NCBI GenBank assembly: GCA_002284615.2
Contig: MU070029.1
Span: 171,903 to 182,697 of the forward strand
Source: Dunaliella salina
Lineage: Eukaryota > Chlorophyta > Chlorophyceae > Chlamydomonadales > Dunaliellaceae
Reading direction: 5' to 3'
Length of the DNA: 10,795 nt
The notes under the pieces are model-generated. The model worked only from the letters and a program-made list of their open reading frames with translations. It made no database searches and was not told the DNA's origin. A program made the position numbers and the translations under genes. Positions 1-7,881 of the stretch are shown piece after piece; within the stretch, counting starts at the first letter, position 1; the number at the start of each line of letters is the position of its first letter.

Positions 1-43
<43 letters not shown>
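1..43. repeat. (GT)n microsatellite at the window edge
   Basis: The window opens inside an uninterrupted (GT)21 tract that probably continues further left. It is alternating purine-pyrimidine DNA. If an exon of the NOSIP-like gene ends just before base 1, this tract would be the start of the intron that ends at 1973, matching the arrangement seen in full at 4714-5043. That exon is outside the window, so this is inference. Confidence 0.95.
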
Positions 44-44
<1 letters not shown>

Positions 45-45
45 C

Positions 46-810
46 GCTGAAAGGTCGAGCCTCACGCTGCTTGTTAAGTTTGGTATTTTTTCGAGACGAA
101 AGGACACGCGCCAAGTTTGCTGATGCTGGATGTGATGGCCTGCATGCACATGCTGGTTCCTGCAGGCTTGCTCAACATTCATCCAGCCTGTGTGTTTGTG
201 TCTGAAAGGTCGAGCTCCACTCCACCTCCAAAGTTTAGTGCATCTTCTTGAAGACAAGGGCGACACAAGCGAAGGCATGATGCTGCATGTGATGCGATGC
301 CTGGTGCGAGGATTTGCCTTCATGCACATACTCTGGAGCCTGCAACTTGGCGTGACACACTCATCCAGCCTCCAGCATGCTGGATGTGATGGCCTTCAGC
401 TGATGCTGGTTGTGATGGCCGTCTTGCACTTGTTGGGGCCTATGGTCTTGCGCGACTTTCATCGAGCCTGTGTTTGTGTGTGCTGAAAGATCTAGCTTCA
501 CCCTACCTGCAAAGTTTGGTGTGGCGCTGAAAGGTCTAGCTTCACCCTACCTGCAAAGTTTGGTGTATCTCTCTGAAGACGAAGGGACACAGGCAGATGC
601 GCTGATGCTGGATATGATGTTGATTTTGATGCTGGATGTGAGGTGTGGCCTTCATGCACACATGTTGGGGCTTGCAGCTCGCTGTGACACTCATCCAGCG
701 AGCCTCCAGCATGCCCGATGGAAAGGCCTTCAGCTGATGTTGGCTGTGACGGCCTTCATTTTCTTTTTTTGGGTTCTGGGGCCCCGCGCAAGAGTCCTCC
801 AGCCTCCAGC
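46..810. repeat. Diverged ~280-bp tandem repeat with an internal 44-bp duplication
   Basis: The block beginning GCTGAAAG(G/A)TC(G/T)AGC recurs at about 46, 201, 482 and 526. It is followed each time by related text: AAGTTTG(G/T), then GA(A/C)GACRARGG, GATGCTGGATGTGATG and a CATCCAGCC segment. The first unit is shortened to about 155 bp and the full units are about 281-285 bp. Bases 482-525 and 526-569 are a nearly identical 44-bp direct duplication. Open frames across it are short and differ between units, so I treat it as non-coding intronic satellite DNA. Confidence 0.7.
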
Positions 811-1882
811 CTGGCTTTGCGTCAAGCAGGCTTCTTTGCCTTCATTGCCTTCATTGCCTAATACCAAGGAGTATGCTCAGAGTGGCCATCTTGCAGTCTG
901 CTTCAGCTGCTAGTGCACTCGGCCTCACGCATTGTTATGCATTTGCCTGGCTTTGCGTCCAGCAGGCTTCCTTGCCTTCATGGCCTTCGTCCCCTTGCAC
1001 CAAGGAGTATGCTCAGGGAGGCCATCTTGTAGTCTGCTGTTGCTGCCAGTGTTCCTGGCCTCCAGCGTTGTTGTCCAAATGTACACAGTTGCTGCACTGT
1101 ACACAATCTGTGCTGCATCAAGGAAATGGTCACTTGTGAATGCTTGTTCAGGGAGGCCATCTGGCAGTCTGCCTGTGGCTGCCAGAGGGCCTGGCCTTAT
1201 GCGTTGATGTCTGAACTGTGCACAGTCCACGACATGTGAAGAAAATGCTCACATCCACACACGGGTTCAGGAAGGCCATCTTGCATGCCGCTGCAGCTGC
1301 TGCCTGTGGGTGTAGCCTCCAGCATTGATGTCCAAACTGTACATTCAGAAAACGCTCACATGCGCGCGCACAATTAGGGAGGCCATCCAGCGGCCCGAGG
1401 CACCATCCAGTAGGCCCTATGTGGCGGCCAACAAGCCTCAAGCAATTCTGCACAAAGATTTGCGACACATTAAAGAATGGAAAAGATCTGTGACACATGA
1501 GGGAATGATGTACAAAGATTTGTGGCACGCACACACGCGCCCAGGGTGGCCATCCAACAGACTGCTGCGGCAGCCAATGCGCCCGATGTGGCATCTAACT
1601 AACCCCAAAAGAGAAAGTAAGATATGTGACACATCAAGGAATGTGTTCACGTGCATGCACGCACTCAGTGAGGCCATCTGGCACCCAACTGCAGCAGCCA
1701 GTGGGCCCTATGTGGTAGCCAACTAACCCCAAGAAATGATGTGTGGGACTAAGATTTGTGACATGTGTTCACACGCACACGTGCGCTCAGGGAGGCCATC
1801 CAACAGACTGCTGCAGCAGCCATTGGGCCCCAAGTGGTATTCAACTAACCCCAAGCAATGATGTACTCAGATGTGTGATACA

Positions 1883-1970
<88 letters not shown>

Positions 1971-1973
1971 CAG
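811..1973. repeat. Tandem array of nine diverged ~107-183-bp units (GGCCATC array)
   Basis: The word GGCCATC recurs at 884, 1020, 1155, 1274, 1381, 1548, 1672, 1794 and 1977, giving spacings of 136, 135, 119, 107, 167, 124, 122 and 183 bases. It is usually preceded by CTCAGG(G/T) and followed by CAACAGACTGCTGC-like text, a GGGCCC-like block and often CAACTAACCCC. CA-rich segments stand between units, and the long (CA)37 tract is an expansion of one of them. The last unit runs into the candidate exon at 1974-2073, and several units read the same short peptide (AIQQTAAAA) in the corresponding frame, so the array may derive from exon sequence. Confidence 0.8.
1884..1967. repeat. (GC)n-(CA)37 alternating purine-pyrimidine tract
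   Basis: About five GC/CG dinucleotides (1884-1893) lead into an uninterrupted (CA)37 tract ending at 1967. Long alternating purine-pyrimidine runs of this kind can adopt Z-DNA. Only CTCTCAG lies between the tract and the candidate exon start at 1974, so in the + strand transcript it would serve as the sequence just upstream of the 3' splice site. Confidence 0.95.
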
Positions 1974-2073
1974 GGAGGCCATCCAACAGACCGCTGCGGC
2001 AGCCAATGGGCCCCAAGTGGCATCCAGTGTCATTGCCATCAAGGAGCGTGAAGAGCGCAGAAAGGAAATGAAG
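1974..2073 (+). CDS. NOSIP: Candidate NOSIP-like exon (linker before the conserved FWxPS motif)
   Basis: The exon reads EAIQQTAAAANG, then PQVASS and VIAIKEREERRKEMK, and ends phase 0 at AAG, followed by a GTGCGT donor. The next recognised exon starts phase 0 with SFWVPSETP. Joined across the intron this gives MK-SFWVPS; from memory, plant NOSIP has MK-AFWLPS at this place, after a charged linker of similar character. I chose 1974 as the start because CTCTCAG directly follows the CA tract, as in the intron at 4714-5043. An alternative acceptor (CATCCAG) would start the exon at 2028 and leave the first half as the last unit of the upstream array. The 3' half, from about 2028, is not repeated elsewhere in the window. 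The peptide is low in complexity, so its assignment rests mostly on phase and position. Confidence 0.62.
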
Positions 2074-2215
2074 GTGCGTGTGAAGGGTGGAGGGGGGTGA
2101 GGGGCGCGTGTGGGGGTGAGAGTAGGGTTGGAGGTGTAGGGATGGGGGTGTGTATGTGTGGGTGTGCCTGTGAGGGTGGGTGTAAGTGTGGGTGTTTGGG
2201 TATGGACGGAGGTGC
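2074..2215 (+). other. G/T-rich intron start with G-quadruplex potential
   Basis: Directly after the donor at 2074 the + strand becomes almost pure G and T. Runs of 3, 6, 4 and 5 G occur at 2085-2087, 2092-2097, 2101-2104 and 2112-2116, with spacers of 4, 3 and 7 bases. This fits the usual G3+N1-7 quadruplex pattern on the sense strand, and so in the pre-mRNA. The G/T bias continues to about 2215 as irregular GTGTGGGTGT text. No coding signal is seen. Confidence 0.6.
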
Positions 2216-2760
2216 ACGTGCTTTGGATTGAATGTGTGGGCCATTTGGAGCCTTGGCATGTAAATACGCACAGCAACGCCTTTTGTACGCAGCGTCTAAA
2301 ATGTTTTGCAACACGAAGCATCCATGGCTAGCAGTCAGTGGTTTTGATTGGGGGCCTTCTTCTTCCTGTAATCCTGTATATCCGTACGATTTCTTGACGT
2401 TCACCAGGCCAGTGATCAGAGAAATAAGACAAATTAGACATCATTGGCTGGCGAGGACCAGTCACAGGCCGATCAGCCGAACACTCTGGCTGAAGGTCCC
2501 CCCATGTAAATCTGTAAATCAGAGAAATTGAGTGATAAGATGCAGCCATCAGGCGACAGGAACAATGGCGTTTGCAAGACAGGAAGGAGTCCAGGTTTTG
2601 TAAATTTCCTCTCGCTTGCTTCAGACGTTCGGTTTGTCCATCCTTTCGACACACAAGCAGGCAGGCATGCAGGCCAAGTCTGAGCAAGCCAAAGGCTGCA
2701 CGTACCAAGTGGTGTTGCCATAAAAGATCACTCAGGTTCTCGAGGTAGTCAGTCGATCCT
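2216..2760. other. Non-repetitive intron stretch without a recognisable gene
   Basis: About 545 bases without tandem structure. Open frames exist on both strands, the longest being about 126 codons on the - strand at 2328-2708, but their peptides show no familiar domain. A 14-bp word, GGCTAGCAGTCAGT at 2326-2339, with related text up to about 2365, recurs in the small insertion at 9378-9443. Between the donor at 2074 and the acceptor at 4631 this should be intron. Confidence 0.5.
2326..2367 (+). repeat. Dispersed repeat related to the insertion at 9378-9443
   Basis: GGCTAGCAGTCAGT is identical here and at 9380-9393. The following ~28 bases (GGTTTTGATTGGGGGCC, then a T/C-rich run) match the second copy at roughly three of four positions. 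The two copies are 7 kb apart, in different introns and in the same orientation. This suggests an interspersed element rather than a tandem repeat. Confidence 0.5.
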
Positions 2761-2764
2761 TAAA

Positions 2765-3020
2765 AGCGCACAGATGCAGGTACGAAGGCAAGCAGGTACG
2801 CACGCAGGCAGGCAGCATCATCATCAAGTCCTTGGGTGCACATTTGCTGGATGAGAAAGGATTGAGGGTGGCAGGCAGGAAGGCAAGCACGCAGGCAGGC
2901 AGGAAGTGGCATGAAGTCCTTGGTTGCATCTGTGCTGGATGAGAAAGGATTGAGGGTGGCAGGCAGGAAGGCAAGCACGCAGGCAGGCAGGCAGGAGCAT
3001 GAAGTCCTTGGTTGCATCTG
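2765..3020. repeat. 88-bp minisatellite rich in GCAGGCAG
   Basis: AAGTCCTTGG recurs at 2826, 2914 and 3002, exactly 88 bases apart. Each full unit continues through GCTGGATGAGAAAGGATTG and AGGGTGGCAGGCAGGAAGGC to a run of GCAGGCAGG. A partial, more diverged unit precedes the first. The units at 2826 and 2914 are nearly identical, which points to recent duplication. The last copy runs into the 78-bp array. Confidence 0.85.
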
Positions 3021-3290
3021 TGCAAAGCTCAAACACTCAATGCCTCAATGTCAAGTTGGTTGGAATCAGGCGATGCCTCAAGGCCTCTGCACAAATACCT
3101 CAATGCTCAGACGCTCAATGCCTCCATGCCAAGTTGGTTAGAATCAGGCGATGCCTCAAGGCCTCTGCACAAATACCTCAAAGCTCATACACTCAATGCC
3201 TCAATGCCAAACTGTTCGGATTCTTGCAATGCCTCAACGCCTCTGCACAGATGCCTCAATCCTCAAATGCTCGATGCCTCAATGCCATCA
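3021..3290. repeat. 78-bp minisatellite (CTCAATGCCTC family)
   Basis: CTC(A/G)ATGCCTC recurs at 3036, 3114, 3192 and 3270, each exactly 78 bases apart. Between these lie AAGTTGGTTGGAATCAGGCG and CCTCTGCACAAATACCTCAA or variants. One + strand frame stays open across most of the array because 78 is a multiple of three, but the peptide is only a repeat of CTCAATG-type codons. I do not take it as coding. Confidence 0.85.
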
Positions 3291-4440
3291 AGATGGTGAT
3301 GAGGTGATGGGATGATGGTGATGATGGTGAGATGTTGGTGATGAGGTGATACCCCGATGCCCCAGCACAAATGCTTCCATGCTCAAACGCTCAACACGTC
3401 AATGCTCAAATGCTCGATGCCTCAATGCCATCAAGATGGTGATGAGGTGATGAGATGATGGTGAGACGATGGTGATGAGGTGATACCCCAATGCCCCAGC
3501 ACGAGTGCCTCCATGCCCTAACGCTCAATACGTCAATGCTCAAATGCTCAATGCCTCAATGCCATCAAGATGGTGATGAGGCGATGAGATGATGGTGATG
3601 AGGTGATACCCCAATGCCCCAGCACAAATGCCTCCATGCCCAAACGCTCAATACGTCAATGCTCAAATGCTCGATGCCTAATGCCATCAAGACTGTGATG
3701 AGGTGATGGGATGATGGTGATGATGGTGAGATGATGGTGATGAGGTGATACCCCAATGCCCCAGCACAAATTCCTCCATGCTCAAACGCTCAATACGTCA
3801 CTGCACAAATGCTCAATGCCTCGATGCCATCAAGATGGTGATGAGGTGATGAGATGATGGTGATGAGGTGATACCCCAATGCTCCAGCACGAGTGCCTCC
3901 ATGCCCTAACGCTCAATACGTCAATGCTCAAATGCTCAATGCCTCAATGCCATCAAGATGGTGTTGAGGCGATGAGATGATGGTGATGAGGTGATACCCC
4001 AATGCCCCAGCACGAATGCCTCCATGCCCAAACGCTCAATACGTCAATGCTCAAATGCTCGATGCCTCAATGCCATCAAGATGGTGATGAGGTGATGGTA
4101 TGATGGTGAGATGATGGTGATGAGGTGATACCCCAATGCCCCAGCACAAATGCCTCCATGCTCAAGCGCTCATCGCCTCAGCGCCAAGATGGTGAACCAA
4201 CTAGATGATGGTGATGCGGTGATGCCTCAATGCCTGAGCGCAAGTGCCCCAAATCTCAAACACGCAGTGCGTCAATGCCAAGATGGTGATGGATGATGAG
4301 GTAATGGTGATGGTGATGAGGTGATACCCCAATGCCTCAGCACAATGCCTCCATGCTCAAGCGCTCAATGCCTCGATGCCAAGATGATGATGGGGTGATG
4401 AGATGGTGATGATCAGGTAATGGTGATGAGATGATACCCC
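3270..4440. repeat. ~123-bp minisatellite with variable GATGGTGATGA insert
   Basis: ACCCC(A/G)ATGC occurs at 3351, 3485, 3608, 3750, 3873, 3996 and 4130, with spacings of 134, 123, 142, 123, 123 and 134. More diverged units follow near 4220, 4326 and 4436. Each unit has two parts: CCAGCAC(A/G)A(A/G)TGCCTCCATG with short CTCAA(A/T)-type words, and a GATGGTGATGAGGTGATG block. Length differences come mainly from the number of GATGGTGATGA words. The first part shares its CTCAATGCCTCAATGCC vocabulary with the 78-bp array, so the two arrays are related. Confidence 0.85.
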
Positions 4441-4585
4441 TATACCTCAGCACCATGCCACAATGCTCAAACGCTCAATGCCTCAATGTCAAGATGGTTG
4501 GAATTAGGCAATGCCTCAATGCCTCTGCACAAATGTCTCAATGCTCAAATGCTCGATGCCTCCCAATGCCCCGATGGTTAGGTCG
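4441..4585. repeat. Return of the 78-bp repeat family at the array's right edge
   Basis: After the last GATGGTGATGA block the sequence returns to the 78-bp type: ACGCTCAATGCCTCAATGTC, AAGATGGTTGGAATTAGGC, then CCTCTGCACAAATGTCTCAA. The ~123-bp block is thus bracketed on both sides by the same 78-bp family, as expected if the 123-bp unit arose inside a 78-bp array. A T/C-rich acceptor tract follows at about 4602-4628. Confidence 0.7.
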
Positions 4586-4631
4586 GGCGGTGCTTGAGTA
4601 CCTCTGTCTCCTGTCTCCTTGTTGCGCGCAG

Positions 4632-5141
<510 letters not shown>

Positions 5142-5266
5142 GTGGGCAAAGTTGCGCAAAAGCATGATGCCCAGCGCATTTGAATTTTGGTTTGTGAGAT
5201 ATGGCAGATATACTTCAAGATTGCAGGTTGTGATCGAGGTGGACAGCAATGCCCCCTGGTCCATAC

Positions 5267-5410
5267 AAGCACATACCTTGGTTCATATCCATGCTGTGGG
5301 TGTGTTTTCGCGCATGATAAGGGCAAGCACATGCCCTGATTCATATCCATGCTTTGAGTGGGTTTTTGTGCACAATTAGGACAAGCACATGCCCTGATTC
5401 ATATCCATGC
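5267..5410. repeat. 58-bp direct repeat, 2.5 copies
   Basis: AAGCACAT(A/G)CC recurs at 5267, 5325 and 5383, exactly 58 bases apart. Each is followed by TTG/CTGATTCATATCCATGC. The first two units also share a GTGTTTT(C/T)G(C/T)GC-like middle. The array lies in the 5142-7737 intron and shows no coding signal. Confidence 0.8.
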
Positions 5411-5504
5411 ATCAATGCTGCAACAAAGGCTATGCGCATGGCCAGCATGGATTCAGTGGGCGCAATGTAGACACAGATCTGGGTGCGAAAATTATTGCTT
5501 TGAA

Positions 5505-5790
5505 TATGCCCATGGATTTGCCCTGGACCTCCTGTAGTGAGGAGCAACACATGGACATCACGGCCCTGAATTAGCCCTTGAATACGCCCAAGGCTTTGCC
5601 CTGGAACCCCAACAAAAATGAGCAGCTCATGGACATTGCTGCCCTGCATGAGCCCTCGCATTTGCCTTCGAGTTTGCCGTGGACCTTCAACAGTAAGGAG
5701 CACCTCGCTGACATCACTGCCCTGAATCAGCCTTTGCATTCGCCTTTGAATTTTCCCTAGACCTCTAACAATGAGGAGCGCCTTATAGAC
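5505..5790. repeat. 78-bp (26-codon) minisatellite, four units
   Basis: TTGCCCTGGA and its variants fall at 5518, 5596, 5674 and 5752, exactly 78 bases apart. Each unit contains CCCTGGACCT-like text, GAGGAGCA-like text, (A/T)GGACAT(C/T)(A/G)C and GCCCTGAAT. One - strand frame is open through all four units, giving a 26-residue repeat with an IQGLIQG-like core. The + strand frame is interrupted by one stop (near 5572) and ends at 5758-5760. Divergence between units is moderate. There is no known domain, and the location is inside the 2.6-kb intron. A former coding repeat cannot be excluded. Confidence 0.75.
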
Positions 5791-5995
5791 AATTTGTGAT
5801 GAAGATGAATAAAGAAAAGGTGGCACCTGTATGACACAGAATCACTGCTTTGCATTGGTCTAGACCTCCAGCAGCACAGAGCACCACCGCATGGACATTG
5901 TCATGACGGTGGATAAAGATAAGGTGGCAAACCTGTAGGACACTTGGTCATTGCCTCGCATCTCAGCAGCGATGGGCGCCACCGCATGGAAATTG
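5791..5995. repeat. Diverged continuation of repeats: GACCTCCAGCAGC / GCACCACCGCATGGA text
   Basis: Two related stretches, about 5808-5905 and 5908-5995, share AAAGA(A/T)AAGGTGGCA, then CCTGTA(T/G)GACAC, T(C/T)GCATxxxTCAGCA-like text and CACCGCATGGA(C/A)ATTG. Period is about 100 bp. Some words (CTAGACCTC, ATGGACATT) are shared with the preceding 78-bp array, suggesting common origin. No gene is recognised. Confidence 0.5.
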
Positions 5996-6230
5996 GAACT
6001 AGGGTCTTTCTGAACAATTTAGAGACGCTTGCTTAGCAGGAGGAAGCGCACAAGAAAGTGAGACTGAGCTGACAACCTGTCTTTTGTCAGGGAACCGCCC
6101 TTGCTGCTTCTGTACCGCCATAATTGAGGGAGGAGGTCACCAACTCTGCAGCCTCTACCACGCACAGGGATCACAGGGATTACAGGGATAAGGCCTACAG
6201 TCAAAACCTTCGACTGCTAGCCTGCTCGAG
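5996..6230. other. Intron stretch without a recognisable gene
   Basis: No tandem array spans this stretch. Two small structures occur. CTGACAA (6069-6075) and TTGTCAG (6084-6090) can form a 7-bp stem. A short direct repeat of about 9-10 bases (CAGGGATCA, CAGGGATTA, CAGGGATAA) lies near 6161-6190. No coding frame stands out. Confidence 0.4.
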
Positions 6231-6609
6231 AAAAAAGAAGTTCACGAATAAAAAAGAAAAGTTTGTTGTTATAATCCTTAGCATACAAGGGAGGAAGTGA
6301 ACACATCCCGAATAAATTCATGAATAAAATGGTTTATTCACGAAAAAACGTAAAATTTATGATTGACTTGATGGGGAAAGGAAGAAAAGAATCAAGAGGT
6401 TGCAGAAAAGGAAGGTGAACATATCGTAAGCCTCTGGCCTTGTGTAGAAGGCACCTTAGCAAACAAAATACTGTTAAAAGCTCAGCCTTCTGTTGCATGG
6501 AATTGGTATTGATCTCCTTTATGCCGCACTTGCGGACTGTATTGTGCATGATTGCAGGTGCTGATTCCGCTGGTTGGTCCGTTGATTCACATAGGACATG
6601 TGTTGTTGG
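6231..6609. other. AT-richer stretch with AATAAA words and a small inverted repeat
   Basis: Composition shifts to A-rich from about 6225. GAATAAA-type words occur near 6246, 6311 and 6321. TTCATGAATAAA and TTTATTCACGAA (about 6317-6344) form an imperfect inverted repeat with a four-base loop. GAGGAAGTGAA at 6291-6301 recurs at 7486-7496 inside the palindrome. Short open frames on both strands (about 71 codons each, 6334-6549 on - and 6440-6655 on +) give unrecognised peptides. The stretch may be the flank of the element that carries the antisense pseudogene. Confidence 0.4.
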
Positions 6610-6615
6610 TTTATT
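6610..6615 (-). terminator. AATAAA polyadenylation-like signal for the antisense pseudogene
   Basis: On the - strand, AATAAA lies about 45 bases past the TGA stop of the antisense gene at 6660. This is a common spacing for a eukaryotic or large-DNA-virus poly(A) signal. The hexamer is short and AT-rich sequence is nearby, so chance is possible. Confidence 0.35.
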
Positions 6616-6659
6616 AAGGACATGTGTAGCAATATTAGATAGAATGTTAGCTTAGGGCC

Positions 6660-7475
6660 TCATTCCAATGTGTTAGTTTGGCTCGTGTCGTGGCCGGCAT
6701 CCTGCATGTAATCATCACTGGCCCGAGAAGAAGTGTTTGGATGAATCTCCTTGACAAAATTCTTGATCGAGTCGGGGTGCAGATTTGTCACATATTTTTT
6801 GTTGATGCCTCCGGCACCGCTTTTGAGGGATGGGTCAAAATTGGAGTGTGCATACACAGGATGTTCGTAGGCAGGAGCATTGGTGTTGCGGGGGTCCAAG
6901 GCGGCTTTGCGGTCAGCGTATGATAAGTAGGTGGCTTTGCCGTTGTGAGCGACGTGGGTCTTCAACCCTGCCAGTGTGGGCTTTGCGGAGATAATCTGTT
7001 GAATAGAATATGTCGAGTATGTTCAAATTTCTCTCCCGCTGCATTGTGATGGGTGTACGCTCCATGTACTTTCCAATCCCGTGGCACCTTGTCTTTCACA
7101 TTGTTCGGGAAGTATGTAACAGCCGAAACTCCAGCTGGTCCTTTATCTCCAACAACGGTTCCTGTATGCATTACAAGATTGCTTATGGGGAACTATCGGT
7201 CTGTCCGTACCGAGAGTGTCTCACACGGTTGTCGGGGAAACGGTATCCTTGGTATCCACTACAAAAACATTGCCAGCGATATTTTATATCGAATGAAGTC
7301 TAAAAGGGTGTCCTGTTTCCACATGTAGGCCATTGTCCATGGTTGGTGGACAATGACAAATTAGATAACACGGTTTGATTAGAAGCGGAATTATCACTGG
7401 TCGAGGAATGTACAAAGCGTTCCAACACGCTAATCCGTTCGTTCGCACGCAAAACCGTGTGTTTAAGGGTCTCAT
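6660..7475 (-). pseudogene. Broken antisense gene of unknown, possibly viral, origin
   Basis: On the - strand four successive coding-looking segments change frame. The first covers about 7475 to 7342. The second runs about 7340 to 7224 and contains a TAA at 7286-7284. The third runs about 7222 to 6990 and contains a TAG at 7195-7193. The last runs about 6990 to the TGA at 6662-6660 and is open for over 100 codons. So at least three frame changes and two in-frame stops break about 270 codons. The segments look coding: varied residues, no repeats, and reasonable third-position use. The first has a heptad-like LKHTVLRANERISVLERF stretch, which could be coiled coil. The next has an FVVDTKDTV-like motif, and the last is rich in His, Asn and Tyr. 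A coiled coil followed by beta-rich text recalls viral fibre or structural proteins, but I recognise no family. It lies in a host intron, opposite to the host gene. Confidence 0.6.
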
Positions 7476-7479
7476 AAGC

Positions 7480-7572
7480 GGAGGTGAGGAAGTGAATTTG
7501 GCGTTTGCAAGTGATTGGTGCCATGCAATGGCAACCCTCCCTCGTAAACGCCAAATTCAATTTCTCACCTCC
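7480..7572. repeat. 93-bp imperfect palindrome
   Basis: Arms of 45 bases (7480-7524 and 7528-7572) flank a three-base loop, GCA. By hand alignment 37 of 45 positions are complementary, and two of the mismatches would be G-U pairs in RNA. The two strands therefore encode nearly the same short peptide (NLAF...KRQI.FLTS). The palindrome abuts the upstream end of the antisense pseudogene. It could be a hairpin terminator, a foldback end of an inserted element, or a collapsed inverted duplication. Confidence 0.85.
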
Positions 7573-7635
7573 ACTATTTGATTAATACTGTAAGTGATGT
7601 CAAGGTCTACAGAGTGTGTTGTTCGGTCTTTGGAT

Positions 7636-7737
7636 ACCAGTCCTTTCTTCTTCCCTCCTTCCCTTCTTTTTTTCTACCACGCACCGGTCACCTTATTTAC
7701 CCAGCTGTTCACTGTTTGCGTGGTGCCATTCTTGCAG
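7636..7737 (+). promoter_or_regulatory. Pyrimidine-rich tract and 3' splice site before the 7738 exon
   Basis: A long T/C run (about 7639-7677, CCTTTCTTCTTCCCTCCTTC and more) is followed, 50-60 bases later, by CCATTCTTGCAG at the acceptor (AG at 7736-7737). The distance between the main tract and the AG is long, but a shorter T/C segment lies just before it. The acceptor leaves GAT GTG TTC in phase 0, as required by the exon ending at 5141. Confidence 0.7.
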
Positions 7738-7843
7738 GATGTGTTCACCAATTCCTCCAAGATTGTGATCCTTGCTCCCACTGGGGACGCTGTGCTGAAG
7801 GACACGTGGCTCAAAGCACTAAGGCAGGACGGCCACTACCAAG
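7738..7843 (+). CDS. NOSIP: NOSIP-like exon in the C-terminal domain (DVFTNSSKIVILAPTGD)
   Basis: The 106-base exon encodes DVFTNSSKIVILAPTGDAVL, then KDTWLKALRQDGHYQ and one base of Gly. With the previous exon it reads YMDPVTK-DVFTNSSK, which matches the start of the NOSIP C-terminal U-box/RING-like domain (xx(V/C)T(R/K)D.(L/F)(T/S)N, a hydrophobic strand, then a (P/C)(T/S)G turn). In NOSIP a motif like DPVTG.KL and a GGTGF-like end follow; neither was found downstream in the window. The acceptor is TTGCAG and the donor CAAG|GTGAGC. Entry is phase 0 and exit phase 1. A tandem copy lies 144 bases downstream. Confidence 0.9.
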
Positions 7844-7881
7844 GTGAGCAGAGGCCTACAGGCAGATTGCCATACCTTCAG

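Noticed and set aside
2328..2708. 126-codon open frame on the - strand as a gene
   Set aside because: The peptide has no recognised motif, composition is unremarkable, no signals flank it, and it lies in an intron. An open frame of this length can arise by chance here.
6160..6192. Resemblance to a homing endonuclease (I-SceI) site in CAGGGATTACAGGGATAA
   Set aside because: The order and spacing of the TAGGGATAA and CAGGGTAAT halves do not match. It is a short direct repeat of about 9-10 bases.
7193..7286. Reading TAA and TAG as Gln (a variant code) to rescue the antisense gene
   Set aside because: At least three frame changes would remain, and the recognised NOSIP exons contain no in-frame TAA or TAG that would support a variant code.
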